Made by a program: the position numbers and the translations under genes. This document shows positions 45,354-57,081 of a DNA stretch of 64,000 nucleotides, piece by piece. The notes under the pieces were generated by a model. The model was not told the origin of the DNA, ran no database searches, and saw nothing but the letters and a program-made list of their open reading frames with translations. Within the stretch, counting starts at the first letter, position 1. Every line of letters starts with the position of its first letter. Source of the DNA: Adineta steineri (lineage: Eukaryota > Rotifera > Eurotatoria > Adinetida > Adinetidae). The stretch covers positions 24,789 through 88,788 of the forward strand of contig CAJNOI010000287.1 of the NCBI GenBank assembly GCA_905250115.1. Direction: 5' to 3'.

Positions 45354-46166
45354 TTAATCATAATAATCTGGTGCAAGCTTAAGTGTTTGTACAAGAACTG
45401 GATCGTGAGTAAGAAATAGTCTTGCATTCGGTACAGAAGCTAATTGTTTTAATCGTTGAATTGATTCAAGTGCAGCTTTATCATCTACTGATTCACCAGG
45501 TAAAATCTCTTTTTCATAATTTTCCATTAAATCACCAGCATCACCTGTCATAATTATTATTGCTCCACTTGGTAACTGAACACGAACTGATTGATGTCCT
45601 GACGTATGACCACGTGTTGATATCAGATCTAAGCCAGGTAGAATATTCATATCACCATTTACTAAGATCCAATCAGATTCTGGTCGACTATCATAGTCAT
45701 CACGAAACCATGCACTACCTAACTTTTCTTGTGGTTGAAATCCATGCTCATATTCTTGATGTTGAATATAAATTTTAGCATTTGGAAAGTGTTTTAAATT
45801 TCCTGTATGATCAGCATGCATATGAGTTAATATAATATATTTAATCATGTATGGTTCAACATTAATTTGTGATAATTGATATCTTAAATGATGTACTGGA
45901 AGTACAACTGGAGCTGGCTTCCAACCACGATCCAAAAAATATTTTTGCGCTAATATTGGATCATCAATTTTTGCTTCATCTATACCACAATCGACAAGTA
46001 TCCAACCGTCAGTTGTATCGAGTAAAAAGGCAGTAATAGGTTCACTCATAATAATATTTGCACCAAGGTTACGAGTTGAAACTGCTTTAGGAATAATTTC
46101 AAATCCACATAATAACACATACAAGCGTCGGACAGATGATGTTATAGTTGAAATATATTCCGACAT
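45354..46166 (-). CDS. Metallo-beta-lactamase-fold hydrolase, N-acyl-homoserine-lactonase-like
   Basis: A single exon of 270 residues. The dinuclear zinc site is complete: LTHMHADH (113–120: His115, His117, Asp119, His120), RGHTSGH (His187), TGDAGD (Asp209) and LTHDP (His254). The spacing, the start in GANIIMSEPITAFLLDT and the PGLDLISTRGHTSGHQS block match AHL lactonases that hydrolyse bacterial quorum-sensing lactones. No signal peptide is evident, so it is probably intracellular. It is intronless, in contrast to its spliced neighbours, and the family is mainly bacterial and fungal, so I infer horizontal acquisition. The substrate is not certain, since related lactonases act on other lactones. 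Confidence 0.82.
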   Translation of the reverse strand: MSEYISTITSSVRRLYVLLCGFEIIPKAVSTRNLGANIIMSEPITAFLLDTTDGWILVDCGIDEAKIDDPILAQKYFLDRGWKPAPVVLPVHHLRYQLSQINVEPYMIKYIILTHMHADHTGNLKHFPNAKIYIQHQEYEHGFQPQEKLGSAWFRDDYDSRPESDWILVNGDMNILPGLDLISTRGHTSGHQSVRVQLPSGAIIIMTGDAGDLMENYEKEILPGESVDDKAALESIQRLKQLASVPNARLFLTHDPVLVQTLKLAPDYYD

Positions 46167-47203
46167 TTCTTTCTAGAATGAAAGATAAGAAAAGCAATGA
46201 AATTCATCTTGAGAGTATCGGTTTATGGAGTTTTATCTTTATACTCACACGCTTAAACAATTTCACGTACTACGTCTCATCGATTTATCCAACTAAAAGG
46301 TTCTACAGAGGATTCTACATTCTATCTTTGATGCTATCAAACATTGTACACATGCACATGGTAATTGACCGATAAAAGTAGAAAGAAAAAAATACGAAAC
46401 TTTATCACATGTTTCGTTCAGAAAAGGCGCAAATAAAATCAGTTGAATCAACTTATAGTCGGATCTCGGCTACAGTATATAAAAATAGTTATTTGAACAA
46501 CAACGATTATTTTTGATAACTCCTTAATATTTCGTCAAAATCTATTCAATAAATGCCTCATTTGATAAGGAAAACGTTTCTGTATACGTTGGTATAATTT
46601 TGTTGGTGTAGGATAGAAAAACAAAAATTAATTTTTTCGTTCTGTCGCAGACTACATATATGACAAAGATATATAGAAAGAAATGTTTTTTTCTCTACAC
46701 CGACTGATCCATTCGAAAATATAGGATATTAACTACTTTAAAGCGACCACTAACCGTGTAGCCAAGTATATCATGTAGTGGAGAATTAAATTCTCTAAAA
46801 ACATACTTAGTGCAGTTTTTTTTATAAAAAGTCGAGATTAATAAATGTTCTACACAAAAAAAACGATAGTACTGCAGTTTTATCACAGCATCATTATCAT
46901 ATATGGAAAGAACGGAAAAAAATTTTGATTTGATGAATGTCTCGCTAGTGAATGCGAGAAAGAAAATATGAGATATAGATGGCGGGTTTGGGTGGGGTGT
47001 GCGTGTCGGTATGGTTTAAGTAAAATAACTATACTTCCACACTCACCGATATATTTTAAAAAGTGCATTGAGTTTTTGATGAAAATATGTAATAAAGATG
47101 TGTTATTTTTATTATGTTCGAAACAAAAATCTAAGAAATAATTCAAGTTTTTAATATATCGAATAATCGACTTTTGATGTTACGAAAAGTATTTTATATA
47201 CGT
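46167..47203. other. Intergenic between lactonase and A–T–R reductase
   Basis: Promoter side of the lactonase and 3' side of the reductase. Holds the hairpin repeat at 46981–47050. Short frames have no support. Confidence 0.5.
46981..47050. repeat. Telomere-like hairpin repeat 11
   Basis: GGCGGGTTTGGGTGGGGTGT and GCGTGTCGGT (46981–47010) face TACTTCCACACTCACCG (47032–47048), about 155 bp past the reductase stop. Confidence 0.65.
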
Positions 47204-50200
47204 CTAAGAATCAGTTGCTTTTAATGAACCAACTTCTATCCAATATTTGATATAACGCTGTATAAGTTGTTGGTCGATTGGTGGACAATTCTGAAGTATT
47301 GCTGACCGCCGAATTGTCTTTTCCAAGCTGAACTGACCAATGTGACATATTTTTCCATCAGCAAAAGTCTTCTCGAAGAAGGCAGCAAGTGCATAAGCTG
47401 GATTCTTAGGATTGCCAAGGAGTTGATGAATCCATTCTTCGGTAGGCACTACTTTGAATTGAAGACCAGATGATTTCAAATAGTTGATCAATTGTGACCA
47501 AGTGATAACATGTGGATTTTGAATGTGGTGTACACGTTCGGAAGAAGGGGCTGATCGTGTACTCGAATTGATAGCAATGTCAACAAGACAGGCCGCTCCG
47601 TAATTTACTGGTATCCAGTTAATTTGTTCACCATCTTCGGGCAACATACCCATCTCACCACATCCCACACAGATCATCAATGAAATCATTTCACGAGTAT
47701 TCCATACGCCACTTTCACTATCACCTGATATCTGTCCAAATCGATAAATATCGACAGGTACGCCTAAAAAAATGTCAATAGCATTGAACAATAACACGTT
47801 TCTTATCATAATTTTCTATTTGTAACTTACCCCAATGATTCATAGCTGCCCCACAGATATGCTCAGCGGCATATTTTGATTGTCCATAGCCATTAGGAAG
47901 AGCAATTCCTTTTTGACGAGATAAAGGTTCTTCTTTAACTTTATCGATGACAACGGAACCTACTGCGGACACGCTTGAAATGAAATGAAAATGCATTGGT
48001 ACTTGTGACAAAGAAGTTGCTGCAAGCTTGAGAAGTTGATAGAGTCCTTTCAAACATTCCCGATCAAAATCGTTGATAGTTAAGTTAAAATCCATTTTCC
48101 AAGCCGAATGAATTATATCAGTAACTTCACGTTGTAGTTGTTGATAGATTTTTGTCGTTTGACCAAGCTGGTCATCATCGAAATTCGTTGATAAAATGAT
48201 GATACGTGTCTTATCATCTAATACTGCAGTATCTTGTTTCCGTGATTCCATATCAGTTCGAAGACGATTATGTGCATCGGGACCGCGCAGAAGACAATAA
48301 ATTTTAGTTACTTGAGGTTTATTCAGTAATTGTAAAAGTGTTTGACTTCCGAGAGAGCCATTGGCACCTGTAATTAAAAAGATACGTTTTCCAAGATGAT
48401 CACTATTTGTGATTTGACGTTTTTTATTTGTATGTGTTGCCATCAGGTTGATATATTTATCAATAATTTCTTCTGTTTGCTGATAATGTTGAGGATCATC
48501 TGATTGTCGAGGTTGTTGATTATTTACGATCGCGAATAGTTGATCTGTTAGAGCAGCAATAGATGGATATTCAAAAATAATGTTTTGATCAAGAAAACCA
48601 AATTTCTGACATAATTTATTTCGTAATTGTAAAGTAGTCAGTGAATCAAGAGAGAGATGATATAATGATTGAGAATGATCATTAAAATTGTCAATTGGTT
48701 TATGAAGAACTTCGGCTACTGTTTCTTGTAAATAATCACAGATCTTTTTTTTAGTCCACAATTCGTGTTGATTATCATGCGGAATATTAGAATTCGACTT
48801 AGATTGATTTAAGAATTGTTCGTAGATTTGTTCAATTTCCGAGTGATATTCGTTATAAACTTGTTTTCGAAGAATATTACCTTTGTTTGTCACTGGAAGA
48901 TGTTTATCCAAGGGCAAAATTTTAATCAGAGCCGGTGTTATGTGTGAATGTGAGGGTGCATTTGTATTGGCATTTTCAACAGCAGCCAAAATTTGTTTTT
49001 CTATTTGACTATGTTCATGTTTAGATGCTTCTTTACTATTCAGTTCAATTAAGACCGAACAATGTAAACGTTGATGACCAAGGACAACAGCATGTTCGAC
49101 GATTGAACATTGCTGAATAGCAAGTTCTATTGGTAAAGGATTTGTCTTTTCGCCAGATATATGCACTAAAACATCATCTGCTCGACCTTGAACAATATAG
49201 TTACCAGATCCGACTGGTTCCTCCTTAAATAAATCTCCAATAGAATAGAATTTTTTCGATTTAAACTCCGGTGCAAGAAACGGATCCTGAGAGTTGACAA
49301 CTAGTTCATATATTTGATTATCAGAATCCAGTGGCAAAAAATTGAGATTTGATTCACGTCCTTTTAGTTTTCGAAGTGATTGCCATTGATCTTTGTTATT
49401 CGTTTCATAACCGCTGACGAGAATGAATCCTGTTTCTATTAAAACAAAGATACGCATTTAATATTTTTATTTTCATAATTCTAAATGAGGATGCATCAAC
49501 ATTAGCTACTCATTTTTTCGTTCTTGGAGTATGATCTTCCTTGAATATGAACTTTAGACTTCTACGTTATTAACAATAATCAAGGGAAAGAGAAACACAT
49601 CAAATCGAATGAGGCATGCCTTTCGCTCTTTTATACAAACTCTTTAATAAATAGTTAAAAAATTCTAAAATGGAAAAAGTTTTAAGTTACCTGTAGAACC
49701 GAAGCCTATAATGAGTTTGACTCCATGTTCTGTTAATTGTTTGCAAATATCAGGCGAACAAGCTGCACCAACTGATAAGACGAATCGAAGACGAGCTAAC
49801 ATTTTAAATCTGTTATTCTCGTCTTCTGTTAACAACCGTAGAAGTTGTTGAAGAAAAAGTGGAACTGTACACATCTTCGTTACTTTTGTATATTCAATAC
49901 TCTTAATTATTTGTTTGGGAGTTGGCGGAAAGATGTCTCCCAATGGTAATGCACACCCTCCACCCACATAGAACATAATAAATGCTGTTCCAAATCCAGC
50001 TACGTGAAATCTAAAAATAAATACAATTGATAGAAAAATTCTTATTCTCAAAAAGAATAAACATTCTAATATTCTCTTTTGTATATTCGATGAAATACTC
50101 ACAATGGTAGTAGGAGAAGCACAAGATCATCATCAGACCAAAATCGATCATCCATTTCAGAAGCGAAACTCTCAAACCATCCAAATAAATATCGAGTTGT

Positions 50201-50814
50201 TAAACGAATTGGTTTTGGAAATGATGTTGTTCCAGAACTAAAGCAAACAATGAATTTTTCATCTATTTGTGAACTATTGATTCGTACCTATGAAAAATAA
50301 TACAAATTCGATCAATTTCATTTGTATCAATTTCCGATTTAAATGAAGATTCTTTATAGTCAAGAAGTTCACTAATGTTTAATTCATCCATTTGATGAAG
50401 ATTAATAATTGAATCAAAGGTTGTAGCTACGGATGAAAATGCTTTAGAATAGAATAAATATGATGCATTCGACTTTTCGAGTAAATGTTTAATAGCAGCA
50501 TCAGAATTTCTGATACTCAAAGGAAAGACAACAACATTAAGCTTGAATAAAGCATAGATGGTCAAAAGATAATCGACATCACTATTGGCTAGTAGACAAA
50601 CAACTGGATTTTTATTTGTTTCTTTTTGATGAATTATATTAGAAAATCTTTTAGCTAAATGATTGGTCACTGCATTGAACTGCTTAAAAGTTAATGATGC
50701 ATAGCTATCCGATTGATTTTTCCTGGGATAATAAAGACATTTTTCATCGGATCGATTTTGTGCATGTTTCTGTAACATATCGGCAATAGATGAAAAGCGA
50801 AATTTGACAGACAT
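47204..50814 (-). CDS. Adenylation–thiolation–reductase (A–T–R) NRPS-like enzyme
   Basis: Minus-strand gene. Exon 1 runs from 50814 to about 50300, exon 2 from about 50262 to 50103, then 49691–50010, 47831–49435 and 47204–47763. The last three junctions are GT–AG and in phase. A domain: CFSSGTTSFPKP (P-loop), GFGSTETGFILVSGYE restored across the 49436–49690 intron, GRADDVLVHISGEK, and TNKGNILRKQ with the catalytic Lys. Carrier domain: LYHLSLDSLTTLQLR, its Ser taking phosphopantetheine. Reductase: FLITGANGSLGSQ (NADPH), SSVSAVGS and GYGQSKYAAE (Tyr/Lys). It would activate a carboxylic acid and release it as an aldehyde or alcohol. Such enzymes are fungal/bacterial in type, so transfer is likely. 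The exon 1–2 junction (50260–50300) is unresolved: every short-intron choice is imperfect, so a frameshift is possible. I prefer the ATG at 50812–50814. Confidence 0.85.
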
Positions 50815-50962
50815 ATTTTTGATAATAAATTCTTTATCTAAAATCAAATAAACATGAAAGAATAGAAATAGATGCTGAAGATCAGAGTGTCATATCTATC
50901 TCTCATCTGAAGTCTCTACTCTTATATATTTCAATAGTTCTTTTTCGATTGTCTTTTACAAA

Positions 50963-51025
50963 CGGATGTGAGTGTGAATGTGACGGAAAGAATAGAGGGA
51001 AGATGAATCGACAGCCACACTCAAT
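50963..51025. repeat. Telomere-like hairpin repeat 12, degenerate
   Basis: CGGATGTGAGTGTGAATGTG (50963–50982) and GCCACACTCA (51014–51023). It lies about 150 bp upstream of the reductase start, one of the few copies at a 5' end. Confidence 0.5.
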
Positions 51026-51132
51026 ATGATTTACACTAGCTCTCTGTATTGAGGCAGCTATGAAATAATAAGAATATATCATGCATTTTCTTAAATTTCA
51101 TCACCGGTTATCTTTTCGTATTCTAAATAGAC

Positions 51133-51320
51133 ACTATTGCGTTGCTAATGATTCTTTTGATTGATCGTTTATTGCACAGGTAATGATATTTTATAATTGA
51201 TTTTCTATTGCATAGCTAATAATTCTTTTGATTGATTGTTTATTGCATAGGTAATGATTCTTCAAATTGATTTTCTATTCTATCGCTAATGATGCTTCTA
51301 ATTAATCACCTACTCTATAG
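51133..51320. repeat. Tandem repeat, about five units of 35 bp
   Basis: Units read roughly ATTGCATAGCTAATGATTCT then TTTGATTGATT. Alternate units are more alike (CATAGCTAA against CATAGGTAA), suggesting a 70-bp higher-order unit. Confidence 0.7.
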
Positions 51321-51720
51321 CTGTAAGAGAAAGAGTAGTAAGTAAAAAATATGAAAATCATTAGAAAATCTTATTTCAATCTGAAATAAAACTAAGGGAA
51401 TCGAGCTTTCGTGGTCGGACTGAACACATCGTCAAGGATGACAATATAATATCATCTATTGTATTCATATAACAAGTAGAAATAAAAGAAAAAAAATATT
51501 TTATTTAAAAACCAAACAATTTTTTATATTTTTATTCTTCTATTTTATTATTTTACTTAAAGAGTGAATTACTCCAACCGGTTCCGAGGTTTTTTTTGCT
51601 TCATATCCTGACTGTAAGTAGGAGTCAATGTGATGAAGAAGCTCCTACAGGCGTTCTTCCGAATAGTTCTCTTTTATTTTCTATACAAATAGCTGACGTT
51701 ATGAAATTGTATAATAATAT

Positions 51721-51756
51721 TCATACCCACATCTTCACCCACACCCACCCTTTGGA
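51721..51756. repeat. Telomere-like half repeat (C-rich arm only)
   Basis: CATACCCACATC followed by TTCACCCACACCCACCC. No G-rich partner was found upstream. It lies about 340 bp beyond the HeLo-like gene's stop. Confidence 0.6.
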
Positions 51757-52093
51757 AAAATTGTACTAAGCAATACTGAACGATTTCGTAACCGTCCTAA
51801 AATTCATTTATAGCTATGTCGCAAACAAATGTTTATCAATGAAAATTCATCACTGAAATAGATTTCATTTTATAACAGAATATTTTGTATTGTAAAAATA
51901 GTTAATTATTTGATTGTATTCAATCATTTCACTGGATTCCATTCAAAGAATGGTATCTTGATATAGAGATGTTTTTATTTAAAAAATTTACGAACAAAAG
52001 ATAATGTCAAATCAAACCTGTTTGACAAGTATCACTTCGTAATAGTTGTCATTTAAAAATAGTTTATTAAAGTAAAATGTGACATGAATGCGT

Positions 52094-53015
52094 TTATTCA
52101 TCAGTATCATCATTTACATAATATTCTTCTGTTTCTTCTGTATCTTGTTCATCTTCTTCGTTAAAAATAGATTCGTCTACTGTGGGTATTGCTGTGCCAC
52201 CTCTAGTATAAGCGGACTAAAATAATGATCATATCAGAATAATTCAAATAGTATGTACAAAAATAATACTATACGTACTCTTTTTATATGAAATACTAAA
52301 TTTAACATTCCAATCGTCACTGGTACTTCTGAGTGTAACTTCTGTAGCTCTCCTTTGATTGATGTTGCACATACAAATTGCCGAATTTTTACCCATTTTT
52401 TACCACTTGCACATCTATTTAATGTAAGAGATATATCAAAAGCAGTCAATTAAAATATTAATAATCAGATTAGCTTGAGCTATTTTAGAGAAAATGATTT
52501 AGTTTATGGTGTTGTATTTTAAATAAAAGATATATGACAAGAACTGTATTCGACAAGGTAAAAGGATGCAAGTAAAAGTTGCATTAAATACATAAATATT
52601 TTAAAACTGTCACTATCAAGCGCATGACAATAATTTTTCAATGTGAAACATATCTATCACGATTGAAAGACTGATCGATGACATTTATCTGATTGAACAA
52701 GACTTCATTAGATATATGCTAAGAGTAGTCAAATGAAAAATGAATCTCTACTGTAATACTGATATAAACATACTTATCAAATAATGCGTTTGTACGAGTT
52801 GTTATGCGATGAAGTTTCTTCATAACTCGTGATAATTTGTAGTTATCTGCTGACGTTTTTTCTTCCGGACCAAGACCATTTAATATACCCTGAATAATGT
52901 CCAAATCATCCACTAGAAGAGCACAAGCTTCTTTGTTCGATGTAACAGTTTCGACCCTTTCCTTGCCATATTGAATGAGCTTAATAATTGTTAAAGGATT
53001 CAGCGGAAGCGACAT
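52094..53015 (-). CDS. Solitary MLKL/HeLo-like four-helix-bundle protein
   Basis: Three exons: 52774–53015, 52279–52414 and 52094–52216. The introns are 359 and 62 bp, GT–AG and in phase, giving 166 residues. The sequence is all-helical and follows the N-terminal bundle of MLKL and fungal HeLo proteins: IIKLIQYGKERVETVTSNKE (helix 1), CALLVDDLDIIQGIL (helix 2), LSRVMKKLHRITTRTNALF (helix 3), WVKIRQFVCATSIKGELQKL (the brace-like KWxKxFxxAxSxxxEFxxL signature), then a last helix. The C-terminus is a strongly acidic tail (NEEDEQDTEETEEYY). In MLKL the bundle permeabilises membranes and is held back by a pseudokinase; none is here. It could be an executioner whose acidic tail restrains it, or only an adaptor. 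The assignment rests on pattern, not alignment. Confidence 0.6.
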
Positions 53016-55096
53016 TCTTCACTATCTAGAAAAGTCTTTAAGTAAAATCTGACAAATAATATCAATATTTTACAGATATCAAAGGCTTTTTCCAATAGTA
53101 ACGAAGCGTTTCTCAGGAAAATAATCTATACACATATGACAAACGCAATAGTGTTCAAGATCTCTTGTGCTCCTATGTCTTTAGATAACGATCACCACTG
53201 TAGTGACGACAAAATAAAAGAAATATCAATAAAACGTTTTTTTAGCTACCCCTGAGTTAAACATAGTGTGATTGTACAATCCAATGTTTGAAAACTCTTA
53301 TTAATCATACATTGTTAACTACATAATCAGTTAAATTTCGTGCGGTGGACGTTAGTTGCAAGTTCTTACACAAAAACTGATTTCAAATCTGATTCTACTC
53401 ATTAATCAAGATGACATGTTGTTTTATAGAGAATTTACATCAAATATTTTCGTAAGTTCTAACTCCTTGCATTCGGAACAGAATTAGACTCATACTAAGA
53501 TCTATATGCCTAAAATATTCGTATGCTGACATATAGACAAGGACTTTATACTAAGAAAAATCGGAGTTTAAATTTAAGAGAATACAGACATAAAAAAAAA
53601 GAATTCATTATCACCATTAGATTGCGTATTTAGAAGGACTGAACGAAACTTGTTAAGCACTATTAATTAAATACTATGTCTCGTATGATACTGTAGCGTC
53701 ATGATTGCAATATTAAATAACCTCAAGATTAATAATGTAACGGTTCTATAAAAGTTCGTCTCCATATAGAAATCTGTCAATGATTTGATAGACATTACAT
53801 TTTTATTCTGTCTGCGTAAGACTCCTATTCTCAGTAAAATATTAAAATGATACATACTTCTTTTTATCAACAGTAATACGAATAAAAACTGTCGTTCTTT
53901 ACTTCGTCTTTTATTGTTACATTTTTATCAGTACAAGCACATGTCTTATCAAAAAAAAATCTTTCCAACATAGTTGTCACATGTAAAGACTACCGACAAA
54001 ATATTGTCCTTCTCGAATACTATTCTCTGAAAACTCTAATTTGTTTGAAATGAATTTATTCAGGGAAAACAGAACTACAAGGAGCAAGAATTCTGTCAAT
54101 ACTACTTAGATCCTCTAAAGAAATAGGATTTTTCATTAAACTGAAACTAATATACACTCTAACTATCATTCAGTTGATAGACCCTGACATTCTAATGCAT
54201 ATTTCAAAAATAATAGACATTGTAGTATTTTTAAGATTTCTTCTTAATTTAAGCATTTTTTTTTATCAAAAAACGACACATGAAATTCTCTACAAAGTTC
54301 CGTACGATTAGGTTCAAAAACTTTTAATGTAAAGATATAAAAAAAGCTGTAGAAAGTAAATGATTGAATAATCGTACTTCATTCTTGCACACTAGCGCTT
54401 ATTTTACATTATTTTTTTATGTCAAATACTTTATTATATTAATTCATTTTCAAATAGTTTCATTGACATAGCCTTAGAACTAAGAATAGTTTCCATTTAT
54501 TGATTAAAATTTTATTTAATATATTAATGTGAATTATAAAGTATTATTGTTGTAATCAAAAACATTTCAAATAGTTATAGAGATATGTAAAAGAATATGA
54601 ATGTATAACCTTATAATCTCAAAATAATAAATAAAAGTATAGATGATGAAACAAACAATTCTAAAGTATGAATTTACACTAAAGATTTATAAATATAAAA
54701 TACATTTTTATGTTGATTAACTGATAATGCAAAAGTAATGTCGACAAAGATATATTCTCAAAGGATTTTTTCAATTATTTTGCAACTATTCATGATTTAT
54801 TTTCATCACAAACTTCTTTCAGATAAATAAATTAAGAAAAAAACATCAAAATACTCTTCGTGATCTATTTCAATATTTCATTCATAAACAATCATCAGTA
54901 TTAAAAAAATGGTCCTAGATCGATTTTGATATTTATTTTGTTTAGATAAATAATTCTTAAACAAAAATGCTTATAATGTATTAAACGTTGAAAAAACAAA
55001 TTTATAAGATTACTGTCTAATGATAGTAATATAATAATAAGAAAAAAAAATGAGTAAATGTTTTGTTTTCTATGAAAGTCTTTTCTTCATCGAAAA
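53016..55096. other. Intergenic, nothing recognised
   Basis: Two kilobases of AT-rich sequence. No frame has motif or splice support on either strand. I found no telomere-like hairpin, unlike most other gaps of this size here. Confidence 0.5.
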
Positions 55097-55541
55097 TCAA
55101 TTACCGGAATTATCGTATTTTGATGACTTCTTGCATTTTTCTGTAAGTCTCGTGGATGAATGGGTACTAGCATTTATTTTATTGTTTGCATAGCAATTAC
55201 CATTGTTGACATTGAATATCCATACAATACAATCTGGATATTGCTCACATAATGCAGCACATGCTGCTGGTGAGTATACTTGTGCTGCGTGACTGCGAAA
55301 TAGAAAAGATGAATTGTATTATGAACTATGAAATTAAGAATTATTGCATTCAAAACATTAATTATATCTTTTTTAAAATTATGAGAGTTGACATACTCTT
55401 GTGAGTAGCTGCTCGTTTCATGCTTGAGAAAGGTTCCGCGAGTTCTTCTTCAAAATCCTTGTCATTGTAACTACTCATTGCATTAGTTTGGCTTATGATC
55501 ACAATACCAATAAGAATGAAAGCAATGATTGAGGATTGCAT
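55097..55541 (-). CDS. Secreted PAN/Apple-like mini-protein
   Basis: Two exons, 55397–55541 and 55097–55284, with a 112-bp GT–AG intron, give 110 residues. Signal peptide at 1–20 (MQSSIIAFILIGIVIISQTN, then A). An acidic linker EEELAEPFSSMKR follows, ending in a dibasic site. The second exon encodes SPAACAALCEQYPDCIVWIF, then a Gly-Asn-Cys turn and a final Cys, the Cys spacing of PAN/Apple carbohydrate- or protein-binding domains. It is about two thirds the usual PAN length, so it is minimal or incomplete. The acceptor was chosen as CACGCAG because it alone keeps phase with the canonical GTATGT donor. Probably extracellular; partner unknown. Confidence 0.55.
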
Positions 55542-56771
55542 TCTTTGCAGAAACTAAACAATAAAATACATATATAAACATTTGTATAATTATATAGAAT
55601 ATTTTACCTGAACGTATATGAGAGTTGGAAAATATGAATGAAGGATACATGATTTTCGATAGGGACTTATACAGAGAAGATTTTGTCATTGGCTTACTGT
55701 TTATTTTGATGCGAAAGAAAGAGATAGGGGGGTGTGAATATATGTTTTTTATATAAACATCACCATAAAATTATTCTTACATCAAATGACGTGGAGAGGA
55801 TGGTCTGTTATTTTTTATTTCGATGGAAGCAAAGTATTTATTGCCATTAATAATCACTTTTATAATAAGATTCATATTTTCGATGCTCATTACTGCATCT
55901 CATTATGAAATTGGTGCGAAATAATTGATAACAATACAATGTTGTCTTGAAGCAAAACAAGAGTCAAGCAGTAATAAAATACAGAGTGTAGTGTGTTTGT
56001 CAGATCTTGACAAAAAAAATTAGCAATTATCAATTTGATAATAGCTGCTGTACACTACTGTTTAGTCATTGACTATGGAATCGTATGCAGAAAAAGTATC
56101 GATCAATTATATTTATACCAACAAACTATAATGAACGAATTTTGAAGTTAAAGATTCAAGAATTGTTTTTCAAAAACTAACTGTAATTTGTCACAAAACG
56201 CTGATAATGCTAAATTAGTGATGATCGATGCTTTTTAAAAAGTGACAAAAAGAAATTTATTTTGATATACATTTCGTATTGTACAATATAGATAAACTTA
56301 ATTTTGTTTATTTTCGAAATCACATTTTTATATATTTGTGTTAGCAGAAAATTTTCAATAGAAAGACAGCTAACTGTATATGATTAATTCATGAATGTTG
56401 GAAAAAAAGAATTAAATAAAATTTGTATATAAATAAGGGTGTGGGTGTGGTTTTATCTTCCCTTAAGTCGTATTGAACATACGTTGTTGTTAAACTAAAT
56501 ACTAATCTGTGTGTAGAAACTATGCGAATGATGAAATAATGTATAAAAATTACTTGTTAGAAATTTTTTCTAATAAATACTTCAGACATAGCTATTATAT
56601 TTTTTGCGGTATTTGTGAATATTCTTATTTAAAAAAAAACTTCAATATCATGTTTATAATGACGGACTGATGTATCTAATACTATAGAGAAGTTTATGTT
56701 CAAATTGATTAAAAGAAATAGAGCACATTGATATTTTTTCTTCGCTAGATGTCTGTAGCATAATAATCATG
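55542..56771. other. Intergenic
   Basis: AT-rich flank of the PAN-like gene and of the tRNA genes. Holds one G-rich half repeat (56435–56451). Nothing else recognised. Confidence 0.5.
56435..56451. repeat. Telomere-like half repeat (G-rich arm only)
   Basis: AAGGGTGTGGGTGTGGT, almost three TGTGGG-type units. No C-rich partner within 150 bp downstream, only CTTCCCTTAAG. Confidence 0.6.
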
Positions 56772-56843
56772 TCCGCGGTAGTATAGTGGTTAGTATCCCC
56801 GCCTGTCACGCGGGAAACCGGGGTTCGATTCCCCGCCGCGGAG
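56772..56843 (+). tRNA. tRNA-Asp (GTC)
   Basis: A 72-nt cloverleaf. The acceptor stem TCCGCGG pairs with CCGCGGA. The D arm contains the A box TAGTATAGTGGTTAGTA. The anticodon loop is CTGTCAC with anticodon GTC. The T arm is CCGGGGTTCGATTCCCCG (B box GGTTCGATTCC). The discriminator is G. A T-run follows 10 nt downstream as the Pol III terminator. It closely matches eukaryotic tRNA-Asp. Confidence 0.97.
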
Positions 56844-57009
56844 TAATATTCTTTTTTTTTTACAGGTAACACATTTTTTTCGAACAGTGAAAACGAAAAA
56901 TTGGTGTCTTTTTTTTTGCATGAATTTTATCAGATAAATTGTACAATCGGTGGAGTACACGATTTTATATGTCATTCAACAGATTTACTTAAATAAGAAA
57001 AAGAATATC

Positions 57010-57081
57010 AGCAGCGTGGCGCAGTGGAAGCGTGCTGGGCTCATAACTCAGAGGTCGGTAGATCGAAACTACTCGCTGCTA
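57010..57081 (+). tRNA. Initiator tRNA-Met (CAT)
   Basis: A 72-nt cloverleaf with acceptor AGCAGCG/CGCTGCT and 3' A. The A1–T72 pair, the anticodon loop CTCATAA on a GGG-containing stem, and the T loop reading ATCGAAA (A54 in place of T54) mark a eukaryotic initiator, not an elongator. A T-run follows at once as terminator. It sits 166 bp from tRNA-Asp on the same strand, but each has its own internal promoter. Confidence 0.95.

Larger units (their letters stand above)
50815..52093. other. Intergenic with tandem and hairpin repeats
   Basis: Holds a G/C hairpin (50963–51025), a 35-bp tandem repeat (51133–51320) and a C-rich half repeat (51721–51756). A/T homopolymer sequence surrounds them. 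No gene supported. Confidence 0.5.

Noticed and set aside
49436..49457. Apparent start (MRIFVL) of the long A–T–R frame
   Set aside because: It lies inside the intron 49436–49690; splicing restores the conserved GSTETG motif from the previous exon.
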